A stretch of 64,000 nt of DNA from Paracoccaceae bacterium (GTDB lineage Bacteria > Pseudomonadota > Alphaproteobacteria > Rhodobacterales > Rhodobacteraceae): assembly GCA_030750975.1 (NCBI GenBank), contig JASMHC010000018.1, forward strand, positions 1 through 64,000. Reading direction: 5' to 3'. Below the pieces are notes generated by a model. That model saw nothing but the letters and a program-made list of their open reading frames with translations, searched no databases and was not told where the DNA came from. Shown one piece after another: positions 61,704 through 64,000 of the stretch. A program made the position numbers and the translations under genes. Positions within the stretch are counted from its first letter, which is position 1. Each line of letters begins with the position of its first letter.

Positions 61704-62912
61704 TCAGGCGGGCCTTTTGATCGTGATCTGGGTGACATCACAATTTCCGCTATGAAAGGTCGCCGCGCAAGAGCAGAGGTAGAAATTCCACATTCTGCGG
61801 AAACGATCATCGAATCCCATGGTCATTATCGCGCCCCAGCGATCATTGAACGCATCATGCCACCGCCGAAGCGTTTGCGAATAGCTTTCGCCAAACTCGA
61901 TTGAACCAACCACACTCAGCCCGGCCTTTTGGACTTCCTGCCTTAAAACCGTCGGGCTGGGCAGCATGCCACCGGGGAAAATATACTTCTGAATGAAATC
62001 GACGCTTTTGCGATAAATCTCGTAGCGTTTGTCCTGAATGGTGATGATTTGCAGCGTCGCCTGACGGCCCGGTTTCAGCCGGTCGCGCACGGTGTTGAAG
62101 TAAACGGGCCAGTATTTCTCGCCCACGGCTTCGAACATTTCGATACTGGCAATACCGTCATAATGGCCGGTTTCGTCGCGATAATCCTGAAGTTTAAGTT
62201 CAACCCGGTCGGCCACCCCTGCGCGTTCCATGCGGTCCTGGGCATATTTCAACTGTTCCTTTGAAATGGTCAGACCGGTGACGCGCAACCCGCGCTCTTT
62301 GGCGGCGTATTCCGCAAATCCACCCCAGCCGCAGCCGATTTCCAACACATGGTCCCCAGGCTTGACCCCCATCTGATCCACCATACTGGCATATTTGGCG
62401 GTTTGCGCCTTCTCAAGGCTTTCCTGACCGGTAACAAACTTGGCCGAGGAATAGGTCATCGTGTCATCAAGCCATTCCGAATAGAATTTGTTTCCCAGAT
62501 CGTAATGGTACGAGATGTTCTTTTTCGCCTGACGTTTGGTGTTGGATTGCAGCCAGAAACGCATCCGCTCGTAGGCGCGGACCAAAGACATGCCGGGAAA
62601 ACCGTCGTAAAGCTCGTCATTGTCGGCATGCAGCAAATCCATGAATGCCATCAAATCCGGCGTGGACCACCAACCATCAAGATAAGCGTCGGAAAACCCC
62701 AGATCGCCTTCGCGGATCAGGCGGGCGAACACATCGCCGTTATGGATATCAAGCTGCGCAACCGGTCCCTGCCCTTTGGCCTTGGCGCGAAAGATGCGGC
62801 CGTCGGGCATTTTGAAATCCAGTATCCCGTTGCGCATTTGAGTTGCAGCTTCAAACACCTGCGGGAAATAGCGTGGCAGGTTATCCTGTCCCTGCACCGT
62901 TTCGTAAATCAT
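61704..62912 (-). CDS. Cyclopropane-fatty-acyl-phospholipid synthase family methyltransferase
   Basis: A 402-aa SAM-dependent lipid methyltransferase. An N-terminal lipid-binding domain (about 1-120) is followed by the Rossmann core with NISYHYDLGNKFYSEWLD, the SAM loop VLEIGCGWGGFAEYAA, and IEMFEAVGEKYWPVYF. It methylates unsaturated acyl chains of membrane phospholipids to cyclopropane or related products. It opens the operon with the TrgA and GGCT-NUDIX genes. Confidence 0.9.
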   Translation of the reverse strand: MIYETVQGQDNLPRYFPQVFEAATQMRNGILDFKMPDGRIFRAKAKGQGPVAQLDIHNGDVFARLIREGDLGFSDAYLDGWWSTPDLMAFMDLLHADNDELYDGFPGMSLVRAYERMRFWLQSNTKRQAKKNISYHYDLGNKFYSEWLDDTMTYSSAKFVTGQESLEKAQTAKYASMVDQMGVKPGDHVLEIGCGWGGFAEYAAKERGLRVTGLTISKEQLKYAQDRMERAGVADRVELKLQDYRDETGHYDGIASIEMFEAVGEKYWPVYFNTVRDRLKPGRQATLQIITIQDKRYEIYRKSVDFIQKYIFPGGMLPSPTVLRQEVQKAGLSVVGSIEFGESYSQTLRRWHDAFNDRWGAIMTMGFDDRFRRMWNFYLCSCAATFHSGNCDVTQITIKRPA

Positions 62913-63035
62913 ACTCCGCCCCCCTTTGCGGTCGTGCCCGCGAGGCTAGGACAAGGTCCGCCGGTCGGGCAAGAATTTTCTTAACATTACGTTACATACG
63001 CTCAGGGGGCGGGAGCGGATCAGCATTCGGCTTTC

Positions 63036-64000
63036 CTACAAGACCGAATCCAGTGCCACGATCAGTTTGTCCACCTCTTGCCCTGACGTGTAATGGGTAA
63101 AGCTTAGGCGCAATACCCCCTGATCGGGATCGATCCCTTGGCTTTTAAGGGCGCGGACGGCGTAGAAATCGCCCCCACCTGCCATGATCCCGTGCGACGC
63201 AAGCTGTCGGGACACCTCAAAAGCGTTCTTGCCGCAATCCACCGCAACCGTAGGCGCCCGGCCAGCGGCAACGCGCGGCCCCAAAAGCCGCAGGGAATTG
63301 CGCTCGGACAGATAGTCCAGCAGCGGTTGAAGAAGACGGGTTTCATGGCCGCGCATCAAATCGTGAACCGCGGCCATTTTCGCAGCGGGCGTCGTGCCCG
63401 AAAGGCTGTGATGCGTATGGAGTTCTTCAAAATAATCCGCAATGCCCGCGCAAGCCGCCACCTGCGCATGATCCGGTCCGGCGGGGGTAAACCGTTTATA
63501 AAGAGTACCCGCGTTAAAATAATGCGCCTGATTGGGCAATTGTTCCCCCAACGCGCGGCGCATCACCATGATGCCCTGATGCGGACCGTAGGTTTTATAG
63601 CTGGAAAACAGATAAATATCCGGCCCAAGCTCGCCGACATTTGGCAGCCCATGGGGCGCATAGCTTACCCCATCAACACAAACAAACGCCCCTGCGGCAT
63701 GTGCGGTGGCGGTGATTTCGGCAACCGGATTGATCTCGCCCACCACGTTTGAACAATGCGGAAAGCAGACCAAACGCACCTTGTCATCCAAAAGACCAAC
63801 CAGATCAGCGGGATCGAGATGCCCGGTTTCCGGATCCATCTGCCATTCCCGCACCTCAAATCCGTCCTCGGCCAGCCTTCGCCATGAGCCTGTATTGGCT
63901 TCGTGATCCTGATTGGTCACGATCACCGTATCGCCGGGCCGCATGATGCGACGAAAGGCATTGGCCAGAACATAGGTGTTCTGTGTGGTCGAAGGACCAA
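63036..64000 (-). CDS. Aminotransferase class V / cysteine desulfurase-like, 5' end missing
   Basis: The frame continues past the right edge: codons before the ATG at 63944 read GPSTTQNTYVLANAFRRI in frame, so that ATG is internal. The visible 321 residues include NQDHEAN, VDGVSYAPHG for PLP binding, the Schiff-base lysine in FSSYKTYGPH, and a C-terminal domain ending QEVDKLIVALDSVL. The subgroup is the cysteine-desulfurase-like class V enzymes of Rhodobacterales. No obvious active-site cysteine is seen in the visible part, so desulfurase activity is doubtful. Confidence 0.85.
   Translation of the reverse strand, partial: GPSTTQNTYVLANAFRRIMRPGDTVIVTNQDHEANTGSWRRLAEDGFEVREWQMDPETGHLDPADLVGLLDDKVRLVCFPHCSNVVGEINPVAEITATAHAAGAFVCVDGVSYAPHGLPNVGELGPDIYLFSSYKTYGPHQGIMVMRRALGEQLPNQAHYFNAGTLYKRFTPAGPDHAQVAACAGIADYFEELHTHHSLSGTTPAAKMAAVHDLMRGHETRLLQPLLDYLSERNSLRLLGPRVAAGRAPTVAVDCGKNAFEVSRQLASHGIMAGGGDFYAVRALKSQGIDPDQGVLRLSFTHYTSGQEVDKLIVALDSVL

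Noticed and set aside
63036-63944. Class V aminotransferase starting at ATG 63944
   Set aside because: The frame continues in conserved sequence to the right edge; that ATG is internal and the gene is cut by the window.

Overview
The window reads as chromosome of a Rhodobacterales (Roseobacter-type) alphaproteobacterium. This is inferred from family content: ChpT histidine phosphotransferase, a TrgA-family membrane protein, ribosomal protein L21 with a helix-hairpin-helix tail, the OlsB/OlsA ornithine-lipid pair, a gamma-glutamylcyclotransferase-NUDIX fusion, a DUF3553 protein and an exosortase E/VPEID-CTERM pair. Most coding sequence is GC-rich and tightly packed, with many 1-13 bp gene overlaps. 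No CRISPR array, phage gene or integrase was seen. The only transposase is the start of an IS66-type gene at the left edge, and its end sequence has replaced the tail of an HNH endonuclease gene.

Layout. Positions 1-27,830 are mainly housekeeping: an IS edge and truncated HNH gene; an esterase and AlkA-like glycosylase; an MFS transporter; cimA with a squalene-synthase-like gene; cysS behind a possible cysteine-codon leader peptide; an AruH-like aminotransferase; a pyrrolysine-free MttB homologue behind a tiny ORF; typA; the exosortase E/VPEID-CTERM pair; serS; a flavin reductase; a YbjN protein; a ThiE-like protein; olsB-olsA; chpT; obgE-proB-proA; two acetyltransferases and a LysE exporter; rplU-rpmA; a DUF2059 protein; and tRNA-Ser(CGA).

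Positions 28,231-51,936, directly after the tRNA, hold a sulfur-oxidation block. It contains a YeeE/YedE sulfur transporter, an Mrp/ApbC Fe-S carrier, cytoplasmic sulfite dehydrogenase SoeABC, siroheme synthase CysG, two tiny unknown proteins and a TauD-like dioxygenase (all minus strand after yeeE). Divergent from these is a complete reverse dissimilatory sulfite reductase operon, dsrABEFHCMKLJOP, then a TrpD2/YbiB-like gene and dsrN. Convergent with that are tusA and dsrE2. From family knowledge, sulfur would enter by YeeE, be relayed TusA/DsrE2 to DsrEFH to DsrC, be oxidised to sulfite by DsrAB (siroheme from CysG and amidated by DsrN), with electrons leaving through DsrMKJOP and DsrL, and sulfite finished by SoeABC. 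No transcriptional regulator and no sox gene lies in the window. The dioxygenase, the two tiny genes and the TrpD2-like gene are the members of this block whose roles are unexplained.

Positions 52,234-64,000 return to general genes: monomeric NADP-isocitrate dehydrogenase; a sterol-desaturase-family gene flanked by two 126-bp elements with identical 13-bp inverted ends; a cysK - mechanosensitive channel - alaX operon; a GGCT-NUDIX fusion, a TrgA-family protein and a CFA-synthase-like methyltransferase in one operon; and a class V aminotransferase running off the right edge.
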